In this document: piece by piece, positions 1 to 11,587 of the stretch
Layout: each line of letters opens with the position of its first letter
Position numbering within the stretch: the stretch's first letter is position 1
DNA from: Coniferiporia sulphurascens
Lineage: Eukaryota; Basidiomycota; Agaricomycetes; Hymenochaetales; Hymenochaetaceae
Assembly: GCA_002794785.1 (NCBI GenBank)
Contig: NBBA01000004.1
Location: 806,001 to 870,000 of the forward strand
Direction: 5' to 3'
DNA: 64,000 nucleotides
Made by a program: the position numbers and the translations under genes
Notes under the pieces: model-generated
Database searches by the model: none
The model's input: only the letters and a program-made list of their open reading frames with translations
Told to the model about the DNA's origin: nothing

Positions 1-106
1 CTCCATTGTTATGTAGTTAGGGCCCCCCCTTTGGGGGGGCAGCTTGTAATTATGTAATACTGCAGGAATAATAAATTAAATTAAATTAAATTAAATTAAA
101 AAAAGG
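1..106 (+). mobile_element. LINE copy L0: 3' UTR end and A-rich tail only
   Basis: This is the 3' end of a LINE whose body lies left of the window. It holds the same terminal block seen at the end of every other copy: a GC hairpin at 22-40 (GCCCCCCC, loop TTT, GGGGGGGC), then AATACTGCAGGAATAATAA and a tail of AAATT repeats ending in poly(A). The next LINE fragment begins directly after the tail. Confidence 0.8.
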
Positions 107-1273
107 CCTACAACTTCACCACCCAAGTGTGCAATGAATCGAGGCATGCATCCCAAGCAGGCTCACCAGCTACCTCGGCAGGGTCGATCCACAGTTCCAA
201 CGAGTTCGGCGAGACAGCCCCAGAGATGGTGGTCGACCCCCACACCCCCCCACAACAGGCGGGAGGCACAAGCCTCGGGCGGAAGTGCTCCTCAGCTGCT
301 ATGTCACCTCTCACACCGAGAGGACCCCTGGCCCAAGCTCAGTTTGAACCCCACACCTTGGGGTTCATGTACACCCTATCCTGCACACTGGAGGACTTTG
401 ACAAAGAAACCCAGAACACCTCCATCATTGAGACTGACAAGAAAGCGGCACAGTTTGTAGGGGACCTCTTCTGGCAGGCCCAACTAACGATTGCCCACCT
501 ATGGGAGGAAAAGAAGGACCCCCACTTCATCATCTACTGTAACATGCAGATGGCCTACAACTTTGCGAAGGGGGGGCAGAAATTGCTCTCCCAGAACCCT
601 TCGTCCCAGGTAACCCCCAACAGGAGCCCCCAGCCACCACCAGGACTCCTGCCACCACCCCAGTGACTCCGGAAATGAAGGCGCTGACTGATGCAGTCAA
701 ACGCCTGACCACTGACGTTGCTTCTATTTCTTGTCAGATGGCCTCCATCAGCTCTAGACCCACACTGCGCCAACAGCAACAACAATAACAACAACAACAA
801 ACCACAGCCCAGGCTGCCATCACAGCAGCCCCCACCTCCTATGCACAAGTGGCCGCAGCAGCAGCCCCCCCAACATCTGCTAACTCATTTCCAGTGGCCC
901 CGGCCACTGGAGCAGTCATCAACCCAGTGCAGAAGAAGAAGCGCCAGCAGAAGGTGCCCCCACCACCCACCATGTATGCCAAGGACCCAACCTTGGTCCT
1001 CACCCCGACAGTTGGCATACGGGCCGAGAACCAGAAGTCAGCAATGGCCCTGACAAAAATGTCCCATGAGTTCTTCACTTCCCTCCCCACTGCAGACCAA
1101 GTCCCGGTCCTGTCCTCTTCCTACAACATAAAGGGGAACATCATGGCCACATTTGTGGCACGCCCGTCCTCGGCTAACCCGACCATGGAAACGATCATTG
1201 ATCATCACTCTGCAGCCTATGCCTCCCACATGCACACAGAGTGCATTGCAGTGGGGATTAACATCCATTAAAC
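107..1273 (+). mobile_element. LINE copy L1: ORF1 (gag-like) fragment
   Basis: A truncated piece of LINE ORF1 lies between the tail of L0 and the 5' end of L2. It matches the better-kept ORF1 at 12,786-13,930 almost throughout: the alpha-helical block with TLGFMYTLSCTLEDFD, a glutamine/asparagine-rich stretch near 770-800, a lysine-rich KKKRQQK motif and YAKDPTLVLTPTVGI. The reading frame is broken by frameshifts near 570-850. It ends inside ORF1 at about 1,265, well before the zinc knuckles, so it cannot code for a working protein. Confidence 0.75.
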
Positions 1274-1330
1274 ATCCTTCTTGACCAGTAACCACCACCA
1301 TTGACTAGTGCAGGCAGCTAAAACTCCCCC

Positions 1331-3365
1331 ATGTCGAACCCCAGTGGATACAGGAATGCTCTACGTTCGACTCGACCACCCCTCCCACCCCCCTCATCGG
1401 CCAGCGCCGATGCCAACAGGGCCGCCAGGGCTGCTGCCAACTGGGTGGCTGCTGGCAATACCACTGCTGCATTACATGGCACGACCCCCACCCCCGCCCA
1501 AATCGACCCAGGCCTCCCGGCGTCGTCTCCAGACGCTCTCTGTCTCGCCCTGTCCCCCATCATCAAAGTCTCAAACACCGAGTTCACTCACACATTCAAG
1601 CATGTCAGCTGTCCCCCCTCCATAGGTACAAACCCCCCACCAGCTCCAATGAGTTCGGCAAGATGGAAGACATCCTCAAGAACCCACACATGCCCTCACC
1701 ACCACTCACCCACAAGCAATTGTCTGAAGCCCTCTCCCTGCACACCCCCTGACCCCACCCTCGAGGCCAGTTTGAGCGACACACGTCAAGCTTCATGTAC
1801 TCCATCTCCCGAGCACTAGAGGACTTCGACCGGAAGACCCACCACTCCAGCACCGCAGAGACCAACCACACAGCCGCTCAATTTGTGGGCGACCTCCTAT
1901 GGAACGTCCAACAGACCATCGCCGGCATTTTTAGGGATGAGAAGGACCCCCAGCACATCATCTCCCGCAACTTGGAGATGGCCTACAACATTGCAAGGGG
2001 GGGGTGGAAGCCTCCCTGCCAGCACCCTTCACCCCAGCTCCCCCCCTGCAAAGGACCCCAGCCACCACTAACCAACCCTCTGCCCCAACCAGGACCCCCA
2101 GAACCACTAACATGTCACCTGATGTGGCTGCACTGACTAACATTGTTAAACAGCTCTCCACAGAAGTCACCACCATCTCCTGGCAGGTCTCAACCCTAGT
2201 CAACCAGCCCATGCCCTGTGCCCCACAGGCCCAGAAGGCCCAGGCCCCCTCCACCACCACCGCCCAGGCCCCTATCACCATGGCACCAACCTCCTACGCA
2301 CAGGTGGCGGCCTCCCCTGCACTGCCCACTGCCACCAACCCCAACCCAGCTGCCCCAGCCGCCGGCACCATATTCACCACCATGATGCATAAGAAGAAGA
2401 AGAAACAGCATCAGGTCCCGCCCCCACCCCCGATGTATGCCAAGGACCCAACCCTGGTCCTTATCCCAACCATCACCCTTAAAGCCGAGATCCAACTCCT
2501 GGCTATGTGCCTCACCGCCACAGCTCGTGAGTTTTTCTCCTCCCTCCCCACTGCTGATCAGGTCACAGTCCTGGCCTCCTCCTTCAATGTGAAAGGCAAC
2601 CTCGTGACCTCCTTCGCTAAGCGCCCCACCTCTGCCGCTCCCGCCACAGACACAATCATAGATCGACACTTGGCAGCATTTGCGGCCCACATGTGTGACC
2701 GGTGCCTCTCGGTGGTGGCTGACAAGATCCCCGCCCAGTACACCCTCAACCCAGTCCGTGTCCATCCCTGGTCCACACTCCGCATCTCTATGGTGCCCTG
2801 TGTGGACTACCTCTTCAGCCAGAATGGCCACACCATTTCCCCGAAGGCCCTCATGGCCAAAATCCAGAACAACCCAGCACTCCACCCCCTCGACTTTGTG
2901 GTCAACCCCCACTTCGCAGCCACCGAGGACCACCTCCCGATCCTCCAGAGGTGCCCCATGGCGTTCTCCTTCTCCGACCCCAATGGATCAATCCACACGC
3001 AGCTGCTTAAGCGCCCGCAGGTTTGGTTGTTCGGCTCCGCCCTCTCCCTCTCCATCCCTCCCTACCACCCCAGCCTCACCCAATGTGAACGCTGCCAGGG
3101 CCTAGGCCATGGGAGGAAGGGCTGCTGCGCCCAGCCGTGCTGTGCCAATTGCGGAGGAGGCCACCTATCCCACAACCACCATAAGTCGTGCGCATCCTGC
3201 GCCACTGAAGCCATCGAGGGCAACCACTGCCCTCACCCTCACTACTGCACTAACTGCAAAGGCGACCACCCCACCACCCTCCCTCAATGCCCCAAGAAAC
3301 GGCGATTCCGCCAGATCCTCGAGGCCGTTGAAGGTACCAATGACGAAATTATGGAGGACCAATGA
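1331..3365 (+). pseudogene. LINE ORF1 (gag-like, three zinc knuckles), frameshifted
   Basis: This is the RNA-binding ORF1 protein of copy L2. It starts at ATG 1,331, just after the 5' UTR, with a leader resembling that of L6. The reading moves between frames near 1,800 and 2,000-2,130, so the protein is broken. The last 450 codons (2,004-3,365) are open. They contain a basic KKKKKQHQ patch, the conserved YAKDPTLVLIPT block and a cysteine-rich end with a CX2CX4HX4C knuckle (CERCQGLGHGRKGC) and two further Cys/His knuckles (CANCGGGH and CTNCKGDH). Knuckles of this kind bind element RNA in LINE ORF1 proteins. The TGA stop overlaps the ORF2 start as ATGA at 3,362-3,365. Confidence 0.8.
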
Positions 3366-4011
3366 ATAGAGACATCTCTATTCTTCAGTGGAATGCCACC
3401 TGCTCTTTAGCCATGGTCCATTCCCTTATACCGATCCTTACCACTGACCCATCCCCACCCACCATCATTTTGATCCAGGAACCCCCCTGGTACCAAATTG
3501 GTCTCCAACCCTCCCTCACTGACCCTACTGGTATGCCAGTCCTCAATGTACCATCCCTCCCAGGGTACACAGCAGTGCTCCCCCCAGTCACATAGCTGAG
3601 GGTCGTCACATATGTATCCTGCACCATCCCCTCAACTGCATGGTCCATCCTTGGAGCTGCCTCCTCCAGCACCGACATCCTCACCATCGAAATCTGCTCC
3701 CACCTAACAATCCACCTCTGCAACTATTATGGCATGCACACCCCGGACTGCACTACCGCCACCCCCCTCTACCCTGGTGAGTCTTTTCTATTCACAATCC
3801 CACTGGCCTTAGCCTCCACTCTACTCGTGGCAGGCGACTTCAACTGTTGCCACCACTCGTGGTCCGAACTCCTCGCCTTGCGGCAGGAGGACTTGAGAGC
3901 ACAACCTCTCAATGACTTCTTCTGGGAGCACGGCCTTGCGCCAGCTCACCTCCTGGATTCTGACTCACGGCCTGTCGACAATCGTCAGCGGTGTCCAATT
4001 GACATGATCTG

Positions 4012-4013
<2 letters not shown>

Positions 4014-4054
<41 letters not shown>
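4014..4054 (+). repeat. 41-base poly(C) tract
   Basis: Forty-one consecutive C residues follow the codons for DMIWS in the ORF2 endonuclease region. The minus-strand copy L7 has only a short proline codon run at the equivalent place (about 17,870-17,880), so the tract is an expansion private to this copy. Its exact length is liable to sequencing and slippage error. Confidence 0.85.
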
Positions 4055-4055
<1 letters not shown>

Positions 4056-7000
4056 TGATCAATCCCGACTCAATCCTAGACTCGGGCACCTCAACCACCT
4101 CTGCTCTGTCCGACCATGCTATGTTATGCTGGTCCCTGCCGTCCCAGCCCCCACCTCCCACCGTCAAAACCCACCAGCTACTACTGGCTGACAGGGAGGA
4201 GTGGACCAACATCGCCTTTCCACTACTTGAAGCCACCTTTCTTCAACCGGCAGACAACACCCACACCCTCGATGTCAAAGTGCAGGCAGTGGTTGACTCC
4301 ATGATCGCCGCCCTTGCCCCCTTCACCAGAATTGCCAAGGCATCCAAAACCGAGGTCCCCTGGTGGACCCCGACCTGCAAATCGCTCCTCCAGGCGATCT
4401 CAACAGCCTCCACCCCCCTTCAGCGGTCAGCAGCCCGCTGTGCATTTAAGCACGGCATCTGGGCAGCAAAGCGGCATTTCTATGCCAAGCAGGCCAACCA
4501 AGCAGACACCTCCAACATTTGGGGCTGGGCCAAACAAGGCCTCAGCAACTGACCCACACCGATCCCCTCACTCCAAAAGCGAGATGGCACCTTCACCCAA
4601 TCAGACAACGAGAAAGGTGAGCTCTTCCGCTCTACGTTCTTCATGCCCCCTCTACACCACCAAGCGGCCCACACCCCACCGCCCCCACCCCAACCAGCTG
4701 CCCCACCCATACTCCTCTCAGAGCTTACGGGGGCACTGTCCAACACCTCCAACTTGTAGGCTCCAGGCCTCTCAGGGATCGGCTACTGCCCACTCAAATG
4801 GGTGGTGGACACCTACCCTGATGAGATCCTCACCCTTTTCAATGACTGTCTACACATGGGGCATCACCCCAAGTGTTGGCAGGCGGCAAAAGTAGTGATG
4901 CTCCGGAAACCGAACAAGAAGGACCCCTTCTCGCCAAGATCGTATTGGCCCATTACCCTCAAGGAGACCCTAGGGAAACTCCTCGAAAAGATCATCACTA
5001 ACCAGCTCCAATTCCTCGCTAACACAAGGGATTGGCTGCCACCTAACCAATATGGGGGGCGCCAAGGACACTCTGTCTACAACACCGCCCAGCACCTCTT
5101 ACAGATTGCAGAGTGAGCCCACACCGAGGGCCATGTATGCTTGGTCCTAGCGGTCGACATACAGGGTTTCTTTGACTCGGTACACCTGCAACTCCTCCAC
5201 CGGCAGTTGTTGGACCTCCAGTGTCCACCCAACATGGCGGACTGGTGTTTGTCCTTCATGACAGATTGACAGGTTGCCATCACCTTCGACGGCACCACCC
5301 TCCCAACTGCCCAGAAACCCGACCTTAGCACTCCTCAAGGGTTGCCAGTATCCCTGATCCTCTTGACCATATTCGCAGGTGTGGTCCTCTGGAAATTTCA
5401 CCAAACCGGCACCACCGCCCTAGCATATGTTGACAACCACCTCCTTGTGTGTGTCGGACCCAGCGTGGCATCCAACTGCCAGCAACTGTCCAATGCCTAC
5501 CATCAGCTCAATGCCCATTTTGGCGCCATCAGTCTCAACATCGAAGCAGCCAAAACAGAGTGCCTCCACTTTCACCCACCCTGACGCCACTCAGCCGCCT
5601 ACACCAACTGGGACACCGCCGGGGTCTGGGTTTCCCCTACCACACTCATTCAACCCTCTATCTCGCTTCGCTGGCTGGGAATATGGTGGGACCCCACCCT
5701 CACCTTCAAGGCACATGTCGAATGTATGCATTCCAAAGGCCTCTCCACCCTCGCCGCCCTCTGCATTCTCGGCAACACCGAACGCGGCATCTCGGCCCTC
5801 CTCCTCCATCGACTGTACACTGCCTGTGTTCGCTCTGTCCTCACATGGGGTGCACCAGTATGGTATCATGGCCAGTGCCAAAAAACATTAGTAAGCCACC
5901 TGCAGGCTGTGCAAAACACGGCATGCAGATGGATTCTCGGCATCTATAAAGGCACCTCCCCCTTTTCTACAAATTTTCTATGTTCCCTCCCCCCCCTTTC
6001 CTATTATTTTGAATATGCTAAGACCCTCCACTCTCTGCATCTCTGGCACACCCCACACTCTGTTGGTAGGAAATGCTATTATAAAAACGTAATTAACTGT
6101 CCCTTTTCCACTTCTCTGCAGGTCTGGGTCCCTTGGGTCCAACAGGTCCCTGCATACACTCATCCCCCTTGGACGGATCCTCTGGCATTTACGACCGGAC
6201 AAGTCTCGTTTGCCACTCCTATCACTCTGGTCAGCAAGGACACCCACAAGGAATTCGTGGCTGCCGGGTGCTCCCTGAGCACCCTCCCCCACCTCCAGGT
6301 CTTCACCGATGGCTCTTGCATTGGTACTAAGTCTGGATCAGCCGTTTGCGCCATGAGGGGCCTCACCCGCCTCAAGTCTCGCCGGCTGGCCTCTCCCACC
6401 TGCACCACCACCATGGACATGGAGATTTTCTCCCTTACCTCTGCATCAATGTGGGCCACACACCACCTCTGGGACCTTCTGCCTGTCGCATCAGATATCT
6501 TCTTTCTGTCCGATTCGCTGATGGCACTCCACCTCATCCGCACATGGGCGCCAGTCCCAGGCGCCCACCTCCTTCACCAATGGAAGGCTGGGGTCCAGAC
6601 TCTCTTAGACTCGTACCTGGATCTCTCTGTTCATTTCATCTGGTGCCTGGGCCACTCCGACATCCCCGGGAATGAATGGACCGACAGCAAGGCAAAGTTT
6701 GCCACAAATCTACCCCCATCTCCCCTCGCACCCTCCACCTCCGCTCTGAAAGAGGCCGCCATCAACAACCTGATGGACCATGGTCAATCTCACTCGCCCG
6801 CCCCCTGGCCTCCACAGCAGACAAGTACCTGGCTGTGAATGGCATCCCCTCCCATTGGCCCCGAAAGCTCCTAATGCAATCAGTCGACCACCCTCACCAC
6901 GAGCTCGCCACAGTCTCCTGGATCCTCTGCTGTGCCAGTCCCTTTGGGGGCTACTGGCTGAGCTTTGACTCAGCCTACCGGCACAGGCATGGTCTGATTT

Positions 7001-7358
7001 CACACTGCCAATGGCACAACCACCCCCCCTGGCCAGCCCAGTCCACTGCTCATGTCTTGGGCAGTTGCCGCACATTTCAGCCATGGATCCGCAAGGTCTG
7101 GCCCCCCGAGACCCGCTTCCAACTCACCATGCCAAGTGGGCCAACGAGAACCGCCTCCAGGTTCTGTGCTGCTGGCTGAAGCTAATGGGACACTTGAACC
7201 ACCTTTCTGACTGCACCTCTGCCACCATTCGCTTGGCCTTTGCCGCAATGGAGCTGGATGGTCACCCGACCGACAAAGATATGGACTTGGACCTCCTTTG
7301 GGACTACATGAGTTGTATGCTTGGACCCCGCCCCCAGGACTTGGACCCAGCTCTCTTG

Positions 7359-7918
7359 TGTTAAGCTCAACGGTTACATGGTGATCGACATCGGGGCTTC
7401 CTGATCGTCGGAACTGATGGTACGGCAACGGGGCTTCCTAGATGTCGTAAGTCGAAGGTGATCGTCGGTGGGGCTTCCTGATCGACGATGTGGACGCAGT
7501 AGGGTTCTTGTGGCGAGTCGGGTTACGACGAAGCGACTCTTGGTCTGAGACACACAAGAGACTGGTGGTGGCAGATAATGGGCTTGTATGAACAAAGAGC
7601 ACAAGCTTAGGGCTTGTGCTACTGAAGTTACATGCTTATATGCTACTCTATGTGTTTGCTACTGTAGCGACTTGGTTAGGTATGTTTACCAGCCTATGGA
7701 AGGTCATGGAAACGCAAGGAAGGCCTTGGTAATACAAGTACGGTGATCAGTAAGCAAAGCACATCATGATGATGCAATAAGGTGTCATCATGGCGTCTTA
7801 TGGTGCAAGGTAGATAGGGATGAGTAAGACAGAGAAATGGGGGAGTTGCGCTGACTGATGATGACGAAGAGGAAGTGAGTCAGCGCAGTTAAGGGAAGGG
7901 TAAAGGAAAATTGTAACA
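7359..7918 (-). mobile_element. Solo LTR A (560 bp) with TCTTG target duplication
   Basis: This is a solo long terminal repeat with TG...CA ends (TGTTAAGC to TTGTAACA). The exact 5-bp duplication TCTTG sits at 7,354-7,358 and 7,919-7,923. It is the reverse complement of the LTRs at 24,292 and 25,618. Taking out the LTR and one TCTTG restores the LINE ORF2 reading, as seen in the intact copies (DLDPALLELSG). The LTR carries a small inverted repeat (GCACAAGC...GCTTGTGC) and repeats of GGGGCTTCCTGATC at 7,393 and 7,470. The strand is set relative to the other two copies, where a CATATAAG box suggests transcription. Confidence 0.9.
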
Positions 7919-8290
7919 TCTTGGAGCTTTCAGGTGCGCTTCCCCCCTTTCCCTCTGGTTTGTGACCGCCTTTCGGATTCCTAATCATACATCTTGGCCA
8001 GTGCTCTCACCCCCCCTTTCCCCATTCTAAACTACCTCTTTTGCCTGCCTTTGTCCATATGGTATCATCATAGTGATATGCATTCCTCCCTCTTCTTTTG
8101 TTGTGTACTAATAGGGGCCCTTCACACCTTGGCACCCTTTGGGGAGCAGGGTCCCCACCCAGTTTCGTGCATTGCATGATGACGGGTGCCTCCGTTGTTA
8201 TGTAGTTAGGGCCCCCCCTTCAGGGGGGCAGCTTGTAATTATGTAATACTGCAGGAATAATAATAATAATAATAATTAAAAATAAAAAAA

Positions 8291-11113
8291 ACTCAAACAA
8301 CGAGACAGCTCCTTCACCCAGACGGACAACAAGAAAGGTGAGCTTTTCCATGAAACTTTCTTCATGCCCCCCCCCAGCCCAGGCAGCGGTTACTACCCTG
8401 CCGCCACCACCTCAACCAGCTTCCCCGCCCATCCTCCTCACGGAGCTCACAGGGGCACTGGCCGACACATCCAACCTGTCAGCACCAGGCCTCTCAGGTA
8501 TAGGTTACTGCCCCCTTAAATGGGTGGTGGACGCTTACCCCGACAAGATTCTCTCACTTTTCAATGACTGTCTGTGCTCAGGGCACCACCCTGAGTGTTG
8601 ATGGGCGGCAAAGGTGGTGATGCTCTGGAAGCCGAACAAGAAGGACCCTTTCTCACTGTGTTCATACTGGCCCATCACCCTTGAGGAGACCCTAGGGAAA
8701 CTCCTCGAAAAGATAATAGCTAACTGGCTCCAGTTCCTCGCTAACATGTGGGACTGGCTGCCACCTAACCAATACAGGGGGCATCAAGGCCATTCGGTCT
8801 ATGATGCTGCCCAACATCTCTTACAGATTGTGGAGCATGCCCACTCAGAGGGCCTTGTCTGCTCAGTCCTAGCAGTCGACATTCAGGGTTTCTTTGATTT
8901 GGTGCACCCCCAACTCCTCGACCAACAATTGCTGGACCTCGGTTGCACGCCTGACATGGCCAACTGGTGCTTGTCCTTCATGATGGACCAGCAGGTTGCA
9001 GTCGCCTTCAATGGCACCACCCTCCCTACTGCCCAAAAACCCGACCTCAGCACCCCTCAGGGATCGCTGGTCTCCCCCATCCTGTCAATGATATTCGCAG
9101 GCATGGTCCTCCGGCGCTTTCACCAAGCCGGCACCACTGCCTTAGCATATGTCAACGACCATTTACTAATCTGTGTAGGTCCCTCAGTGGCATCCAACTG
9201 CCGTGCTCTTGCCCATGCCTACCACCAACTCAACACCCTCTTCAGCACCATCGGTCTCAACATCAAAGCTGCCAAGACAGAGTGCCTCCACTTTCACCCC
9301 CCTCAGTGACACACCAGCTATGATGGCTGGGACACCGCTGGGGTTCAAGTCGACCAAAACACCCTGATCCACCCCTCAATCCCACTGCAGTGGTTGGGGA
9401 TATGGTGGGACCCAGGCCTCTCTTTCAAGCCCCATGTTGAGCGCATGTGCTCCAAGGGGCTCTCTACCCTCACCGCTCTCCGCATTTTGTGCAACACTCA
9501 ACGCAGCATCTCGGCCCTCCTCCACTGCCTGTACACCTCCTGTGTACGCTCCATCCTGTCCTGGGGCACGCCGGTCTGGTACCATGGCTGCCACCAAAAA
9601 ACCTTGGTCAACCGCCTCCAGGCCATGCAAAACACAGCTTGCTGCTGGATATTGGGCATCTACAAAGGCACCTCCCCCCATTCCACTAACTTCCTCTGCT
9701 CCATTCCCCCTCTTTCTTTCTATTTTGAATATATAAAGACCACCCATTCCCTGCGCCTTTGGCGCACCCCCTCACTCTATTGGCCGCAAATTATTTAAAA
9801 ACGTAGCTAACAGACCTTTCTCCCTTTCTTTGCAGGTCCGAGCCCCTCAGGTTCAACAAGTCCCTGCATACATGCATCCCCCATGGATGGACCCCCTGGC
9901 CTTCACCAACGGCCGAGTCCACTTCACCACCCCAGTCACCCCAGTCAGCGCCGACACCCGCAAACAATTTGTGCATGCCGCCCAAGCCTTAGGCTCCACC
10001 CCCCATGTCCAGGTATTCACAGACGGCTCTCGCATCGACGACAAGTCAGGCTCCACCATCTGCGCTATGCTAGGCCCCACCTGTCTCTGGTCACGCCAAC
10101 TGGAGTCCCCCACATGTGCCACTGCCACAGATGCCGAGGAGTTTTCCCTCACAACGGCCCCCAGCTGGGTAGCACACCGCCTCCCAGCACAACTGCGTGT
10201 CGCATCAGACATCTTCTTTCTGTCTGATTTGCTGACTGCACTGCACCTTTTCCATATGTGGGCTGCCACCCCAGGCGCCCACTTCCTCCACATCTGGAAA
10301 GCAGGTGTGGAAACTCTGCTGGACTCATACCCCCAGATCACCATCCACTTCATGTGGTGTCCCGGACACTTGGACATCCCTGGCAATGAATGGGCTGACA
10401 CAGAAGCGAAACTGGTGACTGAGCTCCCTCCATCTGACCTCAAACCCTCCACCTCTGCATTAAAAGAAGTCACCGTCCGCACACTCATGGACCGGTGAAC
10501 ACTCTCGCTTGCACACCCACTTGCCTCAACCGCTGACAAATACTTGGTGGTACATGGCCTCCCTTCCTGCCGACTGTGTAAGCTACTCATGCACTTGGTC
10601 AACCACCCACAGAGTGAGCTTTCTGCAGTTGCTCAGGTCCTCTGCTGTGCTGGTCCCTATGGGGGCTACTGGCTGAGCTTTGACTCAGCCTACTGGTGCA
10701 GGCACGGCTTGATCTTGCATTGCAGGTGGCACAACCACCCCCCATGGCCCGTGCAGTTGACCGCCCATATCTTAGGTGGCTGCAGTACCTTCCACCCATG
10801 GATATGACGTGTGTGGCCACCTCAAGACCCCCTCCCTGTCCACCATTCAGAGTGGGCTGACAAACACTGCCTCCTGGTTTTGCACCGTTGGCTAAAGCTG
10901 ACAGGGCACCTAAACCGCCTCTCTGACTGTGCCACAGGTGCCATCCGGCTAGCTTTCACCACAATGGACATGGACAGACACCCCACCGATGAGGATATGG
11001 ACCTGGACCTCCTACAGGACTACATGCATCGTATGCTCGGACCTCGAACCCAGGACTTGGACCCAGCCCTTTTGGAGCTTTCAGGTACACTTCCTCCCTT
11101 TCCTTCCAATTAG
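8291..11113 (+). pseudogene. LINE ORF2 fragment (RT and RNase H), decayed
   Basis: Reverse-transcriptase sequence is open from 8,614 to 9,309 (LEKIIANWLQ, SVLAVDIQGFFDL, STPQGSLVSPILS). Its catalytic box at 9,148-9,159 reads YVND, with the first aspartate lost. RNase H motifs follow at about 10,010-10,400 (VFTDGSRID, an EEFSL glutamate, FLSDL, GHLDIPGNEWADTEA). Stops at 8,600, 9,307, 10,496 and 10,805 break the frame. Compared with copy L8, the stop at 9,307 is a CGA-to-TGA change. C-terminal sequence resembling the end of L8 runs to 11,113. Confidence 0.8.
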
Positions 11114-11440
11114 AGCCTGCCTTTCAAATTCCCTGGAATACATCCTGGCTGGCACTCTCGCCATCCCTTTCTCCTTTCTAAGCTTCTTACTTTGCCTGCC
11201 CTCGCCCGCTTGGTTGGTTCGTAGCAATATGTATTCCTCCTTCTTTGGTCCATTTCACTCAATAGGGGCTCTTCACACTTTGGCACCCTTTGGGGAGCAG
11301 AGCCCCTGCCCAGTTTTGTGCAATGCACAATGACAGGCACCTCCATTGTTATGTAGTTAGGGCCCCCCCTTTGGGGGGGCAGCTTGTAATTATGTAATAC
11401 TGCAGGAATAATAAAATTAAAATTAAAAAAATTAAAAAAA
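8291..11440 (+). mobile_element. LINE copy L3: 5'-truncated, ORF2 to tail
   Basis: A LINE copy begins abruptly inside the endonuclease/RT linker, directly after the A-rich tail of L2. It continues through reverse transcriptase, RNase H, the 3' UTR, the hairpin (11,362-11,380) and a tail of AAATT/A repeats. The 5' truncation is typical of LINEs whose reverse transcription stopped early. Confidence 0.8.
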
Positions 11441-11587
11441 GGGAGGCATGTGCCCCACCCAGTTTCGCTCAATGAGCAATGACAGGCACCTCAGTAGTTA
11501 GGTAGTTTACAGATGGCCCCTTTGGGGCCATAGGTGTATTGCATAGCTCAGTAGGAATAATAAATTTAAAAAATAAAAATAAAAAAA
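11441..11587 (+). mobile_element. LINE fragment L4: 3' UTR and tail of a second subfamily
   Basis: A 147-bp fragment sits between the tail of L3 and the next fragment. It has the same plan as the other 3' ends (CCCACCCAGTTTCG, GACAGGCACCTC, TAGTTAGG, hairpin, CAGTAGGAATAATAA, A-rich tail) but has diverged strongly. Its hairpin at 11,513-11,531 is ATGGCCCC, loop TTT, GGGGCCAT, so it still pairs perfectly although the stem bases differ. Confidence 0.7.

Larger units (their letters stand above)
3362..7980 (+). pseudogene. LINE ORF2 (endonuclease, reverse transcriptase, RNase H), decayed
   Basis: ORF2 would cut the target and copy element RNA. From the ATGA overlap the domains run in order. The AP endonuclease comes first (SILQWNAT, LIQEPPW, VAGDFNC at 3,362-4,010). 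Reverse transcriptase follows (4,600-5,590; fingers with LLEKIITNQLQ, TPQG-like region, catalytic box). RNase H is near 6,290-6,720 (FTDGS, an MEIFSL glutamate, LSDS and GHSDIPGNEWTDSKA). The catalytic box at 5,426-5,437 reads YVDN instead of YVDD. Stops and frameshifts occur at about 3,595, 4,552-4,800, 5,116, 5,270 and 5,584. A run of 41 C residues (4,014-4,054) lies in the endonuclease part. The C-terminus is split by the solo LTR and resumes at 7,924. Confidence 0.8.
1274..8290 (+). mobile_element. LINE copy L2: near full-length Tad1-like element, interrupted by a solo LTR
   Basis: This is the only copy that runs from the element's 5' terminus to its tail. The start is defined by the sequence ATCCTTCTTGACCAGTAACC, which also begins copy L6 at about 12,473. 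It holds ORF1 (1,331-3,365), ORF2 (3,362 onward), a 3' UTR, the hairpin at 8,211-8,229 and an A-rich tail. A solo LTR (7,359-7,918) splits the last codons of ORF2. The clade is inferred from the order knuckle protein, AP-type endonuclease, reverse transcriptase, RNase H. Many stops and frameshifts make this copy dead. Confidence 0.8.

Noticed and set aside
2196..2933. A 245-residue open frame on the minus strand rich in Gly and Val
   Set aside because: It is the antisense shadow of the proline/threonine-rich LINE ORF1. Codon bias makes the complement open, and it has no motifs.
6070..6122. Intron-like GTAGGAAATG...CTCTGCAG sequence between RT and RNase H of the LINE
   Set aside because: The reading frame runs straight through it, and the same region stays in frame in other copies (about 9,785-9,836 and 19,985-20,036), so no intron is needed.
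7374..7604. Small open frames inside solo LTR A
   Set aside because: They are not kept open in LTRs B and C, so they are chance frames in an LTR.
9853..10602. A 249-residue minus-strand open frame opposite the LINE RNase H
   Set aside because: It is an antisense shadow. The plus strand carries the RNase H motifs.
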